Source: CAZCPB01 sp964500365
GTDB taxonomy: Bacteria > Planctomycetota > Phycisphaerae > Phycisphaerales > UBA1924
Length of the DNA stretch: 22,226 bases
NCBI GenBank assembly: GCA_964500365.1
Contig: CAZCPB010000034.1
Location: 1-22,226, forward strand
Direction of reading: 5' to 3'
This document shows positions 1-7,384 of this stretch, piece by piece (positions within the stretch are counted from its first letter, which is position 1; each line of letters starts with the position of its first letter). Position numbers and translations under genes: made by a program. The notes under the pieces were generated by a model. It saw only the letters and a program-made list of their open reading frames with translations. It was not told the DNA's origin and ran no database searches.

Positions 1-1
1 G

Positions 2-1945
2 GCCGGGCAGCGCGTCCGGCTCACCGGCGCCGCCGAGCCGGTGCGAGCGCTCGAGAACCCGGGCCAGCCCGACGCACGCCTGTACGCGGCACAGAACGGG
101 GTCGCGGGCTCGCTCCGGGTCGATGCGCCGGAACTGATGGCGACCGCCCAGGACTCGCCGCGAGGGGCCCGCGCCCTGCTCGCCGCGGCGCGTGCAGCGC
201 TCCACGCCCGCGCCCTGCGTGCCCTGGACTTCGCGCCCGGCGAGGCCGGCGCGGCGCGGGCGCTCGTCCTGTCGCTGTTCCTGGGCGCGAGCGAGCCCGG
301 CGAGCGCGAACTGCGCGGCGCGTTCACGCGCCTGGGCCTGGCCCACGTCCTGGCGATCTCGGGCGTGCACGTCGTCGTCATGGCCGGCGTCGGGCTCTTC
401 CTGCTGCGGCTCACCGGCGAGCGCGGCGCGCTCGAGCCGATCGGCGTCGCGATCATGATCGCGGTCTACCTGCTCGTCGTCCCCGCCTCGGCGCCGGTGC
501 TCCGCGCCGGTATCATGACCCTGGCGCTGCTCGCCGGCGAAGCGCTCGGGCGCCGGCACGACCGGCTGGCGATCATCGCGTGGTGCGCCTGCGGCATCGT
601 CCTGTGGCGGCCGCTCGACCTGTGGTCGCTGGGCTTCCAGCTCAGCTTCGGCCTCACCGCGCTCCTGCTCTGGCTCGGCAGGCGCACCCACGAGAACATC
701 TTCGGGCCGAGGATCCGCGGGCTGCTCCCCGCGCGCCGCTCGGGCGCCATGCTCGGCGCGATGTGGGTGTGGGACAGGGCAAAGCAGGCGTTCTCCGCGA
801 GCCTCCTCTGCTGGAGCGCCGGCCTGCCTCTCATCGCGTACCGCACGGGCCTGATCAGCCCGCTCGCCGTGCTCACCTCGCTCGTCAGTCTCCCGGCGTT
901 CACCGCCTTGATGTGGGTTGGCTATCTCGCGCTCATCGCGGGCATGGTGTGGCCCGGCGCGGCAGAGTTTCTGCACGGCCCGCTGCGGCTCGCGGCCGGC
1001 GCCTGCGTGGTCCTCGTGCGATGGCTCGATCAGGCGCCGCTCATGTCGTTCCGCGTGCCGCCCTTCGGCCTCGCGCTGGGCGCGGGGGTCGCGGTGCTCG
1101 CCGTCGAGTGGGTCTCGTCGGCGCGCCTCCGCGACCGCAAGTACCTCATCGCGGCCGGGATCCTCGCGCTCCTGCTCGCGGGTGACTGGACGGTGCGGAC
1201 GCGCGGCACCGGCGACCGGCTGCGGCTCGACGCGCTCGCCGTCGGCGAAGGCTCCTGCACGCTCCTGCGCTCGGGCGGCGACCGGATCCTCTGGAACGCC
1301 GGCTCGGCGCACGCGGACGCGGGCCGGCGGCTGATCCCGGGAGCGCTGCGCGACATCGGCGCGTGGCGCCTGCCCGCCGTGGTCGTGACGTCGCCGGCGC
1401 TCCAGCACCTCAACGCCCTGCCCGAACTGATCGAGCCGCTCGGCGTCGAGACGGTCCTGCTCTGCGGTGCCGCGGCGAAGGAAGCCCGCGACCGGCCGGA
1501 ATCCGGCGCGGCGTGGCTCGTCGAGCACCTGCGGTCACGCGGCGTCGGCGTGCGCGAGGTCGAGGCGGGCGAGCGGATCGCGCTCGGCGAGACCACCATC
1601 GAGTTCGCCGAGCCGGCGCGCCGCGAGAACGCCAACCCCGCGCGAGCGTCGCCCTGCTACGGGGTGGTCCGCGACGCCTCGGGGTCGGTGCTGGCGCTCC
1701 TCGCCGAGGACCTGAACGCCGCCGAGCTCGAGCAGGTGCTCGCACGGGCCGACCTGCGCGCCGTCCAGATTGTCGCGACCGGGCCCGACGTCCGCTCCGT
1801 CCGTGCGCCCGGCGCGATCGTGATCTCCCGTCGCGACGACGATGCCTCGCACGATTCGCTCACGCTCGCGGTGCGGCGACGGAGCGCGTGGGCGGCGGTC
1901 GAACAGAACGGTGACGCCGCGGCGGGCCGGCACGCCGGGGAATGA
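2..1945 (+). CDS. comEC: ComEC/Rec2-family DNA uptake channel, 5'-truncated by window edge
   Basis: The frame is open from the first bases, so the true start lies upstream; the GTG at 41 is only an internal codon. The visible N-terminal piece ends a DUF4131-like domain, with the typical NPG motif and a Tyr-Ala-Ala-Gln-Asn-Gly run. The Competence domain follows, with the family signature HVLAISGVHVVVMAG (about 343-390) and then many hydrophobic segments to about 1190. ComEC proteins form the inner-membrane channel for single-stranded DNA in natural transformation. The C-terminal part (about 1219-1900) has the layout of the usual metallo-beta-lactamase domain but lacks its metal ligands: where relatives carry an HxDxDH motif this protein has SPALQHLNA. 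Any nuclease role of that domain is therefore doubtful. It converges on the PEGA lipoprotein gene with a 20-bp gap. Family assignment is firm; function in uptake is inferred. Confidence 0.88.
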   Translation, partial: AGQRVRLTGAAEPVRALENPGQPDARLYAAQNGVAGSLRVDAPELMATAQDSPRGARALLAAARAALHARALRALDFAPGEAGAARALVLSLFLGASEPGERELRGAFTRLGLAHVLAISGVHVVVMAGVGLFLLRLTGERGALEPIGVAIMIAVYLLVVPASAPVLRAGIMTLALLAGEALGRRHDRLAIIAWCACGIVLWRPLDLWSLGFQLSFGLTALLLWLGRRTHENIFGPRIRGLLPARRSGAMLGAMWVWDRAKQAFSASLLCWSAGLPLIAYRTGLISPLAVLTSLVSLPAFTALMWVGYLALIAGMVWPGAAEFLHGPLRLAAGACVVLVRWLDQAPLMSFRVPPFGLALGAGVAVLAVEWVSSARLRDRKYLIAAGILALLLAGDWTVRTRGTGDRLRLDALAVGEGSCTLLRSGGDRILWNAGSAHADAGRRLIPGALRDIGAWRLPAVVVTSPALQHLNALPELIEPLGVETVLLCGAAAKEARDRPESGAAWLVEHLRSRGVGVREVEAGERIALGETTIEFAEPARRENANPARASPCYGVVRDASGSVLALLAEDLNAAELEQVLARADLRAVQIVATGPDVRSVRAPGAIVISRRDDDASHDSLTLAVRRRSAWAAVEQNGDAAAGRHAGE

Positions 1946-1965
1946 TGGGCGAGCCTGCTCGGCTG

Positions 1966-2394
1966 CTACTTCGCGGGCGCATCGAGCCGGTCGCGAAGTT
2001 CGCGCGCCCGCTCCATCAGCTCGCCCTCGGCCTGGGCCGGGTCCTTCACGGCCTCCGGGCTCTTCTCGAGCACGAAGTGCCACGCCACGGTGTGCTCGAA
2101 GTCGAAGGGCGCGATGGTCGCGAAGAAGTCGAAGGGCGGGTACTCGTGCAGCGGGGCCTCGGCGCTGGCGTGCGTCCGCAGGGGCTCGTACCCCTCGAGC
2201 CGCAGGCGCACGTCGTACTCGCCGTAAAAGGTGAAGTCGGTCTCGCAGGGCGTGCGGCCCACCTCGACGTCGTTCACCCAGCAGATCGCCCCCGGCGGCT
2301 CGCTGGTGATCGAGATCTTGCGCTCGATGCAGCCGCCGATCACCGCCGCGGCGGGGACAACAAGCAGGATCGGGTGCGGGGGCCGGGCGCTCAT
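1966..2394 (-). CDS. PEGA-domain lipoprotein
   Basis: A 142-aa protein. The N-terminus is a lipoprotein signal: a hydrophobic stretch (about residues 8-18) ending in VIGGC, so Cys22 is the probable lipidated residue. A PEGA-type domain follows (about 26-75), recognisable from the SEPPGA...V.V.G.TP sequence and the GEYDVRLRLEGYEP end; PEGA domains are small surface or peptidoglycan-associated beta folds. The C-terminal third is charged and probably helical (EGELMERARELRDRL). The ATG at 2394 was chosen because the lipobox follows directly; the open frame extends upstream only by running inside lptB. No good SD is visible. It starts 20 bp after the lptB stop on the same strand, so co-transcription with lptB is likely. 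The specific role is unknown. Confidence 0.8.
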   Translation of the reverse strand: MSARPPHPILLVVPAAAVIGGCIERKISITSEPPGAICWVNDVEVGRTPCETDFTFYGEYDVRLRLEGYEPLRTHASAEAPLHEYPPFDFFATIAPFDFEHTVAWHFVLEKSPEAVKDPAQAEGELMERARELRDRLDAPAK

Positions 2395-2414
2395 GGGCGA
2401 CACGATATCACGGC

Positions 2415-3215
2415 TCAGGCCGCCTCGCCCCCCGTGGCGTCGATCTGCGGGCGGATCGTGCGGGCCGGCAGGTGGTCGAACTCGTCGCCCCGGAAGAGCG
2501 AGCCGAGGTAGACGCGCCGCACCATCTCGTCGTTGATCAGCTCGCGGGGCGTCCCCTCGGCGAACTTCTTGCCCGAGTCGATGATGTACGCCCGGTCGCA
2601 CACCCGCAGCGTCTGCTGCACGTTGTGGTCGGTGATCAGGAACGCGATGCCGCGCTCGGCGAGCCGGCGGATCTCGGTCTGCAGGTCCTCGACGGCGATC
2701 GGGTCCACGCCGCTGAAGGGCTCATCGAGCAGGATCAGGGTCGGCTCGGTGACCAGCGCCCGCGCGATCTCGAGCTTGCGCCGCTCGCCCCCCGAGCACG
2801 TCCGCGCCTGGTGCCCGGCCTTGTGCGTCAGGCCGAACTGGGCGAGCAGGTCGGTCGCGCGGCGCTTGCGGTCCTTGCGCGACAGCCCGCGCGTCTCGAG
2901 GATCGCCAGGAGGTTCTGCTCGACCGACATCCGCTGGAAGATGCTCGGCTCCTGGCTCAGGTAGCCCATGCCCAGGCGCGCCCGCCGGTACATGGGCAGG
3001 GCCGAGACGTCGCGCCCGTTGAACATGACCTTCCCCGATTCGCCCGGGTCGGGGTCGATCATCCCGATGGTCATGCGGAAGCTGGTCGTCTTGCCGGCGC
3101 CGTTGCGCCCGAGCAGGCCGACGATCTCGGACTTGCCCACCGTGAACGACACACCGTTCACGACCAGGCGTCCGCCGAAACTCTTGCGCAGGTTGACGGC
3201 TTCGAGGAGAGCCAC
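2415..3215 (-). CDS. lptB: LPS export ABC transporter ATP-binding protein LptB
   Basis: A 266-aa ABC ATPase with the sequence character of LptB, the cytoplasmic motor that drives lipopolysaccharide out of the inner membrane with LptFG and LptC. Walker A is GRNGAGKTT (36-44), Q-loop Gln88, signature SGGERRKLEIARA (141-153), Walker B ILLDEP (161-166) and switch His197 in ITDHNV. The SGGERRK signature and the SQEPSIFQRMSVEQN segment are typical of LptB rather than of amino-acid transporters. The start is GTG; an in-frame stop lies five codons upstream, so no earlier start is possible. The remainder of the Lpt machinery is not in the window. The PEGA lipoprotein follows in the same direction. LptB supports an LPS-bearing outer membrane. 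The C-terminus is about 25 aa longer than in E. coli. Confidence 0.93.
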   Translation of the reverse strand: MALLEAVNLRKSFGGRLVVNGVSFTVGKSEIVGLLGRNGAGKTTSFRMTIGMIDPDPGESGKVMFNGRDVSALPMYRRARLGMGYLSQEPSIFQRMSVEQNLLAILETRGLSRKDRKRRATDLLAQFGLTHKAGHQARTCSGGERRKLEIARALVTEPTLILLDEPFSGVDPIAVEDLQTEIRRLAERGIAFLITDHNVQQTLRVCDRAYIIDSGKKFAEGTPRELINDEMVRRVYLGSLFRGDEFDHLPARTIRPQIDATGGEAA

Positions 3216-3317
3216 GCAAAGATTAGTTTAGCGTCGCCGCGGGTCGGGCCCCACGCGCCGGCCGCCGCGGCTAACCTCCGCCGACCGGATTCTCCGCCGT
3301 GCCCGCGGCCCACACGC

Positions 3318-4607
3318 ATGCGATTCCTGCTCGTCACCCTCGGTTCCCACGGCGACATCCACCCCTTTGTGGCGCTGGGCCGGGCGTTGCAGAGCCGCGG
3401 CCACCACGCCGCGATCCTCACCAACCCGCACTTCTCGCCCCTCATCCGGCACGCCGGGCTCGAGGACATTTCGATCGGCGACGCTCTCGACATCCGCGAC
3501 ATCATCGCGACCAGGCCTGTCATGGACCCCCACCGCGGCCCGATGACGGTCCTTCGCGAGTTGATGCTCCCGGTGGTGCCGCAGGTCTTTGAGAAGACGC
3601 TCGAGGCGCTCAGGACATTCCGCGCCGATACGTGCCTGGTTCACCCCGTCTGCATGGGCGCCTCGTGGGCCTGCGATCGGGCGGGCGTTCCGTGCGACAC
3701 CATCGCGCTGGCGCCCACGATCTGGTTCAACCCCCGCGACCGGCTCGTGATGACGCCGCGCGGCTCGCCGGAGCCGGGCAACTGGTCGGTCAGGCTTCAC
3801 CTGGGCGCGGGGCGCGTGCTCATCCGTCTGGCGCTCGACCCCGGGCTGAACCGGGTGCGCCGTGAACTCGGCCTGCCGCGGATCAAGGACGGCTTCTTCC
3901 GCGAGGCGCTCGGGGGCCGCCACAACTTCGGCCTGTGGTCCGAGCGGTTCCGGCCCGCGCTGCCGGGCGACCCGCCGACCGGGCGCATCTGCGGCTTCCC
4001 GTGGCACGACGAGGTCGGCCCGCGCGATGAAGAGTGGGAACGCATCGAGCGGTTCCTTGCAGGCGGCGAGCCGCCCGTCGTCTTCACCCTCGGCACCGCG
4101 GCGGTCCACTCGGCCGGCGACTTCTACGCCGAGGCGGCGCGGGCGTGCGCCGCTGCGGGGCGGCGCGGCATACTTCTCGTGGGTCGTCACGAGTACCTGC
4201 CGCGGGATCTCGCGCCCGGCCTCGGTGCGTTCACCTACGCGCCCTATTCGCTGCTCCTGCCGCGCTGCGCGCTGGCCGTTCATCACGCGGGGATCGGCAC
4301 GACCGCGCAGGTGCTCCGCTCCGGCCGGCCGTCGGTCCCCGTGCCGTTCGCGCACGACCAGTTCGACAACGCCGCGAGGCTGCACAGGCTCGGCGTTGCA
4401 CGGATCGTCAAGCGTGGCTCGACGTTCGCGGACCGGCTGGCGGCCACGATCCGCCATGTTCTCGACGACCCGTCCTTTGCCGCGCGAGCGGCCGAACTCG
4501 GGCCGCTGATCGCCGCGGAGGACGGCGCCGCGGCCGTCGCCGGTTTCTTTGACACCAACCCGCGCGTGGCGTCGCGAAGTCCGCGGCGCGTGCCGGTCGA
4601 AACCTGA
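3318..4607 (+). CDS. GT1-type glycosyltransferase, copy 1
   Basis: A 429-aa GT-B fold glycosyltransferase related to the sterol/macrolide/glycopeptide (UGT-like, YjiC-like) group. The N-terminal acceptor domain opens with TLGSHGDIHPFVALG (from residue 7), the nucleotide-fold turn common to this family. The C-terminal donor domain carries HHAGIGTT (322-329) followed by PSVPVPFAHDQFDNA, which matches the NDP-sugar binding signature with its Pro and Asp-Gln. Acceptor and sugar cannot be told from sequence; a lipid or secondary metabolite is usual for the group. The ATG at 3318 was chosen because it directly precedes the conserved first beta-strand; the frame is open much further upstream, but only antisense to lptB. 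No SD is visible. A paralogue follows after 23 bp, so the two are probably one transcript. Confidence 0.88.
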   Translation: MRFLLVTLGSHGDIHPFVALGRALQSRGHHAAILTNPHFSPLIRHAGLEDISIGDALDIRDIIATRPVMDPHRGPMTVLRELMLPVVPQVFEKTLEALRTFRADTCLVHPVCMGASWACDRAGVPCDTIALAPTIWFNPRDRLVMTPRGSPEPGNWSVRLHLGAGRVLIRLALDPGLNRVRRELGLPRIKDGFFREALGGRHNFGLWSERFRPALPGDPPTGRICGFPWHDEVGPRDEEWERIERFLAGGEPPVVFTLGTAAVHSAGDFYAEAARACAAAGRRGILLVGRHEYLPRDLAPGLGAFTYAPYSLLLPRCALAVHHAGIGTTAQVLRSGRPSVPVPFAHDQFDNAARLHRLGVARIVKRGSTFADRLAATIRHVLDDPSFAARAAELGPLIAAEDGAAAVAGFFDTNPRVASRSPRRVPVET

Positions 4608-4630
4608 GGAGTGCCCGCGGCACGCGTCCC

Positions 4631-5926
4631 ATGCGCCTGCTCATCGCGTCCATCGGGTCCGCGGGCGACATCCACCCGTTCATCGCGGTAGGACTTGCCA
4701 TGCGCGCGAGGGGCCACGAGGTGCTCTTTCTCGCCAACCCGCACTTTCGCGAACGGATCGAGCGCGCGGGGCTGGCGTTTGCCGCCCTGGGCAAGGAGGA
4801 GGACTACCTGCGCATGGTCACCGACCCGGCGCTGGTGCACCCCACGCGCGGGCCGTTCTTTGTGTTCCGCGAACTGATCGCCGGGACCTGCCGCCCGATG
4901 TACGAGGAGGTCACGCGCCTGGCGCGCGAGTTCAAGCCCGACCTGGTCTTTCGGCACCACATCGCCTTCGGCGCCCGCTGGGCGTGCGAGAAGCTCGGCC
5001 TGCCCTGCGCCGCGGCGACGCTCTCGCCGATCTTCTGGTTCTCGCGGATCGACCCGCCGGTCTTCAAGCGCGGGGTCTTCGAGCACGCCCCCGCGTGGCT
5101 GCGGCGGGCCCGCATGCGCTTCGGGCGGGTGGTCGTGCGCTGGTTCGCCGATCCGATCTTCAACCCCATCCGGCGCGAGCTCGGCCTGCCCGCCCAGCGC
5201 GAGGTCTTCATCACCGAATCGCGCGCCGGTGCGGCGCTCCTGGGCCTCTGGTCCCCGCGCTACCGCGGCCCGCGCGACGACGACCCGGCGCACGCCCGGA
5301 TCTGCGGGTTCTGCTTCTTCGACCGCGCGGCAGAAGCGCCCGCGGATCTTGATGCGTTCCTGCGCGCGAGCGACCCGCGAAGGCCCGTCGTCGTCACCAT
5401 GGGCAGCAGCGTCGTGCACCACGCCCGCGAGCTGTACGAGCATGCCGCGGCGGCGTGCGCTGAGCTCGGCGTGCCCGGCGCGCTGCTCGTCGGCTCGCCG
5501 GAGTATGTCCCGCGCGGGCTCCCGGGGGGCGTCGGCGCGTTCACCTACGCCCCGTATTCCGCCGTGTTTCCCCGTGCCGCGGCGGTGGTCCATCACGGCG
5601 GGATCGGCACCACCGCCGCCGCGATGAACGCGGGCGTCCCGGCCGTCATCGTCCCCTTCGCCAACGACGAGTTCGACAACGCGGCACGGGCCCGGCGGCT
5701 GGGCGTCTCGGTCACGCTCCACAGCTCGAAGGTGTCGCGCCAACGGCTTGCCGATGCGCTGAGCGCCGTGCTCAACGACCGCGCCGCGAGTGAACGGGCG
5801 GATGCTCTCGGCGAACTGGTACGCGCCGAATCGGGCGCGGAGCAAGCGGCCGATGAACTCGAGCGCGTCGCGGGCGTCAGTCCAGGCGCGGCGGAACCGG
5901 CGGCTCACCACCCGACGGCCCGATGA
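4631..5926 (+). CDS. GT1-type glycosyltransferase, copy 2
   Basis: A 431-aa paralogue of the preceding gene, co-linear along its whole length. It begins with SIGSAGDIHPFIAVG at the same position and has HHGGIGTTAAA (321-331), then AVIVPFANDEFDNAARARRLGV in the donor domain. Shared segments such as GAFTYAPYS and ANPHF indicate a tandem duplication that has diverged well beyond a recent copy. The acceptor domains differ most, which fits two different acceptors or two sequential steps. The last 50 bp overlap the 3' end of the convergent DUF6941-like gene. Reaction and substrate are not predictable from sequence. Confidence 0.88.
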   Translation: MRLLIASIGSAGDIHPFIAVGLAMRARGHEVLFLANPHFRERIERAGLAFAALGKEEDYLRMVTDPALVHPTRGPFFVFRELIAGTCRPMYEEVTRLAREFKPDLVFRHHIAFGARWACEKLGLPCAAATLSPIFWFSRIDPPVFKRGVFEHAPAWLRRARMRFGRVVVRWFADPIFNPIRRELGLPAQREVFITESRAGAALLGLWSPRYRGPRDDDPAHARICGFCFFDRAAEAPADLDAFLRASDPRRPVVVTMGSSVVHHARELYEHAAAACAELGVPGALLVGSPEYVPRGLPGGVGAFTYAPYSAVFPRAAAVVHHGGIGTTAAAMNAGVPAVIVPFANDEFDNAARARRLGVSVTLHSSKVSRQRLADALSAVLNDRAASERADALGELVRAESGAEQAADELERVAGVSPGAAEPAAHHPTAR

Positions 5927-6389
5927 TCCCCCCACCGCCCCCACCGCTCCCGCTCTCCGTCGGGCCGCGCGGCCCGGCCTGCGGCGGCGCGGTCACCTGC
6001 ACCAGCCGGAACTTTCGCTCGCGGAGCAGCGTGTCCATCGCGTAGACCTGCACCCGGTACTGGCCCGGCGCCGTGAACTTCAGGCCCATCGTCGTGATCG
6101 GCACCTGGTGAACGACCAGCGGGTCGCCGAGGTTCGCGTCGATCACGGCCTCGAAGATCGGCGGCCGCTCCTCGAGCGCATCGACGAGGCGGACTTTCAG
6201 CTCCGTCCTGCCGTGCCCGCTGGTCAACTCCATGAAGATCGTCAGGTGGGGGAGCACCAGCGGGAAGCCGTGCGAGGCGATGGTGTCGAGGATCCCGATC
6301 ACCGACGACTGGCGCGAGTCCATGTCGCGGATCACCCGCTCGCAGACCTGGAGCGAGAGGATCTCGGGCAAGGCGGGTGGGTTCGGCAT
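5877..6389 (-). CDS. DUF6941-like conserved hypothetical protein
   Basis: A 170-aa protein with no signal peptide or membrane helix. The core (about 1-140) resembles the DUF6941 type: an early ICD-like segment LSLQVCERVIRD, a central IFMELTSGHG strand, then LVDALEE and a beta-rich part ending PGQYRVQVYAMDTLLRERKF. A beta-sandwich is likely, but no catalytic motif is seen. The last 30 residues are low-complexity Gly/Pro. The ATG at 6389 was chosen because the frame upstream of it is Arg-rich and runs through the promoter island. The stop lies inside the convergent glycosyltransferase gene (50-bp overlap). A promoter with near-consensus boxes lies about 110 bp upstream. The DUF assignment is from memory of the family pattern and is moderately sure; function is unknown. 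Confidence 0.72.
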   Translation of the reverse strand: MPNPPALPEILSLQVCERVIRDMDSRQSSVIGILDTIASHGFPLVLPHLTIFMELTSGHGRTELKVRLVDALEERPPIFEAVIDANLGDPLVVHQVPITTMGLKFTAPGQYRVQVYAMDTLLRERKFRLVQVTAPPQAGPRGPTESGSGGGGGGIIGPSGGEPPVPPRLD

Positions 6390-6503
6390 GGCGTGGTTCG
6401 AAGGCCCTTGGGAGCGTCTGGTGCGTTCTCGTTCTCTGCGGGGGTGGGGGTACAGGGTACGGGAACGGGAAAGCCGCGGAATTTGGCCGTTCGATCCCCT
6501 GGC

Positions 6504-6533
6504 ATTATGATTTTGAGAATATGTGATTGACAA
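6504..6533 (-). promoter_or_regulatory. Sigma-70-like promoter for the DUF6941-like gene
   Basis: Read on the minus strand, TTGTCA (6533-6528) is followed after 18 bp by CATAAT (6509-6504). Each box matches the consensus at five of six positions. The predicted transcription start is near 6497, giving a leader of about 110 nt before the ATG at 6389. Confidence 0.5.
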
Positions 6534-6555
6534 ATCGAAAGAATATTGCTATTCA
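6527..6555 (+). promoter_or_regulatory. Promoter candidate giving a near-leaderless DUF2089 transcript
   Basis: A perfect -35 TTGACA (6527-6532) is followed after 17 bp by TATTCA (6550-6555), a weak -10. The predicted start falls about 7 bp downstream, at the ATG itself (6563), which would explain why no SD precedes this gene. A second rightward candidate, TTGGCC (6483-6488), 17 bp, TATGAT (6506-6511), has the better -10 and would give a leader of about 45 nt. Which one is used cannot be decided from sequence. Confidence 0.4.
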
Positions 6556-6562
6556 TTTATGA

Positions 6563-6991
6563 ATGAATGAACAAATCGAAAGGAAGGGTGACGGCGGTCG
6601 AGGCCACCCTCTCTGCCGCCTTTCCCGCGAGGATCTCGACCTGACGGCCGAACTGCTCCTCAAGTCCGGTTCGCTCAAGGACTTGGCCTCTGTCTACGGC
6701 GTCAGCTACCCGACCATCCGCAACCGCGTGGACCGGGTCATCGAGCGGCTGACGGCGATCATGGAGGGCAGGCCGCCGGACCCGCTCACCGACCTCCTTG
6801 CCGGGCTCGTGGAGCGGGGCGAAATGTCCGCGGCAACGGCTCGCCTGATCAGGGACACGGCGCGGGCGATGAGCCGGGAGGGCGGCGCGACGACCGATGA
6901 GCGTGGCGAGATATCCGATCGGCCGCCGCCCGAGCCGGCGGTCGAGCCCGCGCGGATCAAGCGGTTCGACTGGAAGCCAAGGCCGGTGTGA
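6563..6991 (+). CDS. DUF2089-like helix-turn-helix regulator
   Basis: A 142-aa cytoplasmic protein. Residues about 18-62 match the DUF2089 pattern: a LSREDLDLTAELLLKSGSLK segment, then a helix-turn-helix with VYGVSYPTIRNRVDRVI. Canonical DUF2089 proteins have an N-terminal zinc ribbon; this one has a single Cys (18) and therefore lacks it. The C-terminal half is charged and Pro-rich. The family is annotated as putative transcriptional regulators, usually next to a small membrane protein, as here. The ATG at 6563 is used; another ATG at 6559 is out of frame and opens only Met-Asn-Glu-stop. No SD is present. Part of the 12-bp repeat lies within codons 3-7. The target of regulation is unknown; its own promoter and the membrane protein are candidates. 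Confidence 0.75.
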   Translation: MNEQIERKGDGGRGHPLCRLSREDLDLTAELLLKSGSLKDLASVYGVSYPTIRNRVDRVIERLTAIMEGRPPDPLTDLLAGLVERGEMSAATARLIRDTARAMSREGGATTDERGEISDRPPPEPAVEPARIKRFDWKPRPV

Positions 6992-7020
6992 ACGGGACGC
7001 CGGACACAAGGAGACGAGTC

Positions 7021-7374
7021 ATGAACGAGTGGTGGAGCGTGCAGGCTTCGTCATGGATCGGGGCGATCGGCGGCGGCGGCGGGGGGATGCTGGCCGGGGT
7101 TTTCGGTGCGCTCATGGGTTCGCTCGCGCCCCGCGGCATCGGGCGCGTGCCGATGCTCTGTGCTCACGCCCTGCTCATCGCGGCGGGCGTGGTCGCGCTC
7201 GGCGCGGGGATCGTGGCGGTGGTGGGCGACCAGCCGCGCCACGTGTACTTCCCGCTGCTGCTCGGCGGCGGAATACTCACCATCGTGATGGGATCGCTCT
7301 TCCCGGTGGCGCGGCTGCGGTATCGGCAGGCCGAGCAGCGCAGGCTTGATGCCGAGCAGTTCCGGCGGACGTGA
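7021..7374 (+). CDS. Small three-helix membrane protein
   Basis: A 117-aa protein with three hydrophobic segments: about 10-35 (Gly-rich, IGGGGGGMLAGVFGALMGSL), 42-65 (VPMLCAHALLIAAGVVALGAG) and 75-98 (YFPLLLGGGILTIVMGSLFPV). A basic C-terminal tail is probably cytoplasmic. The ATG at 7021 has a good SD (aaggag, 7008-7013). A GTG at 6988 overlapping the previous stop is possible but lacks an SD. It lies 29 bp behind the HTH gene in the same direction, so co-expression is expected. This pairing of a DUF2089-like regulator with a small membrane protein is recurrent; the role of the membrane protein is not known. Confidence 0.75.
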   Translation: MNEWWSVQASSWIGAIGGGGGGMLAGVFGALMGSLAPRGIGRVPMLCAHALLIAAGVVALGAGIVAVVGDQPRHVYFPLLLGGGILTIVMGSLFPVARLRYRQAEQRRLDAEQFRRT

Positions 7375-7384
7375 GGCGGCGTGC

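Larger units (their letters stand above)
6390..6562. promoter_or_regulatory. AT-rich divergent intergenic region
   Basis: This intergenic region separates the DUF6941-like gene (leftward) from the DUF2089-like gene (rightward). Bases 6500-6585 are strikingly AT-rich against the surrounding GC-rich DNA. They hold overlapping promoter-like boxes on both strands, a 12-bp direct repeat (acaaatcgaaag at 6530-6541 and 6571-6582, 41 bp apart) and a short inverted repeat attcat-tt-atgaat (6551-6564) covering the start of the rightward gene. The arrangement looks like a shared control region, possibly autoregulated by the HTH protein encoded next to it; that last point is inference. Confidence 0.6.

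Noticed and set aside
2472..3317. An in-frame upstream extension of the first glycosyltransferase across lptB
   Set aside because: The extension is antisense to lptB and shows no domain; the family N-terminus starts exactly at the ATG at 3318.
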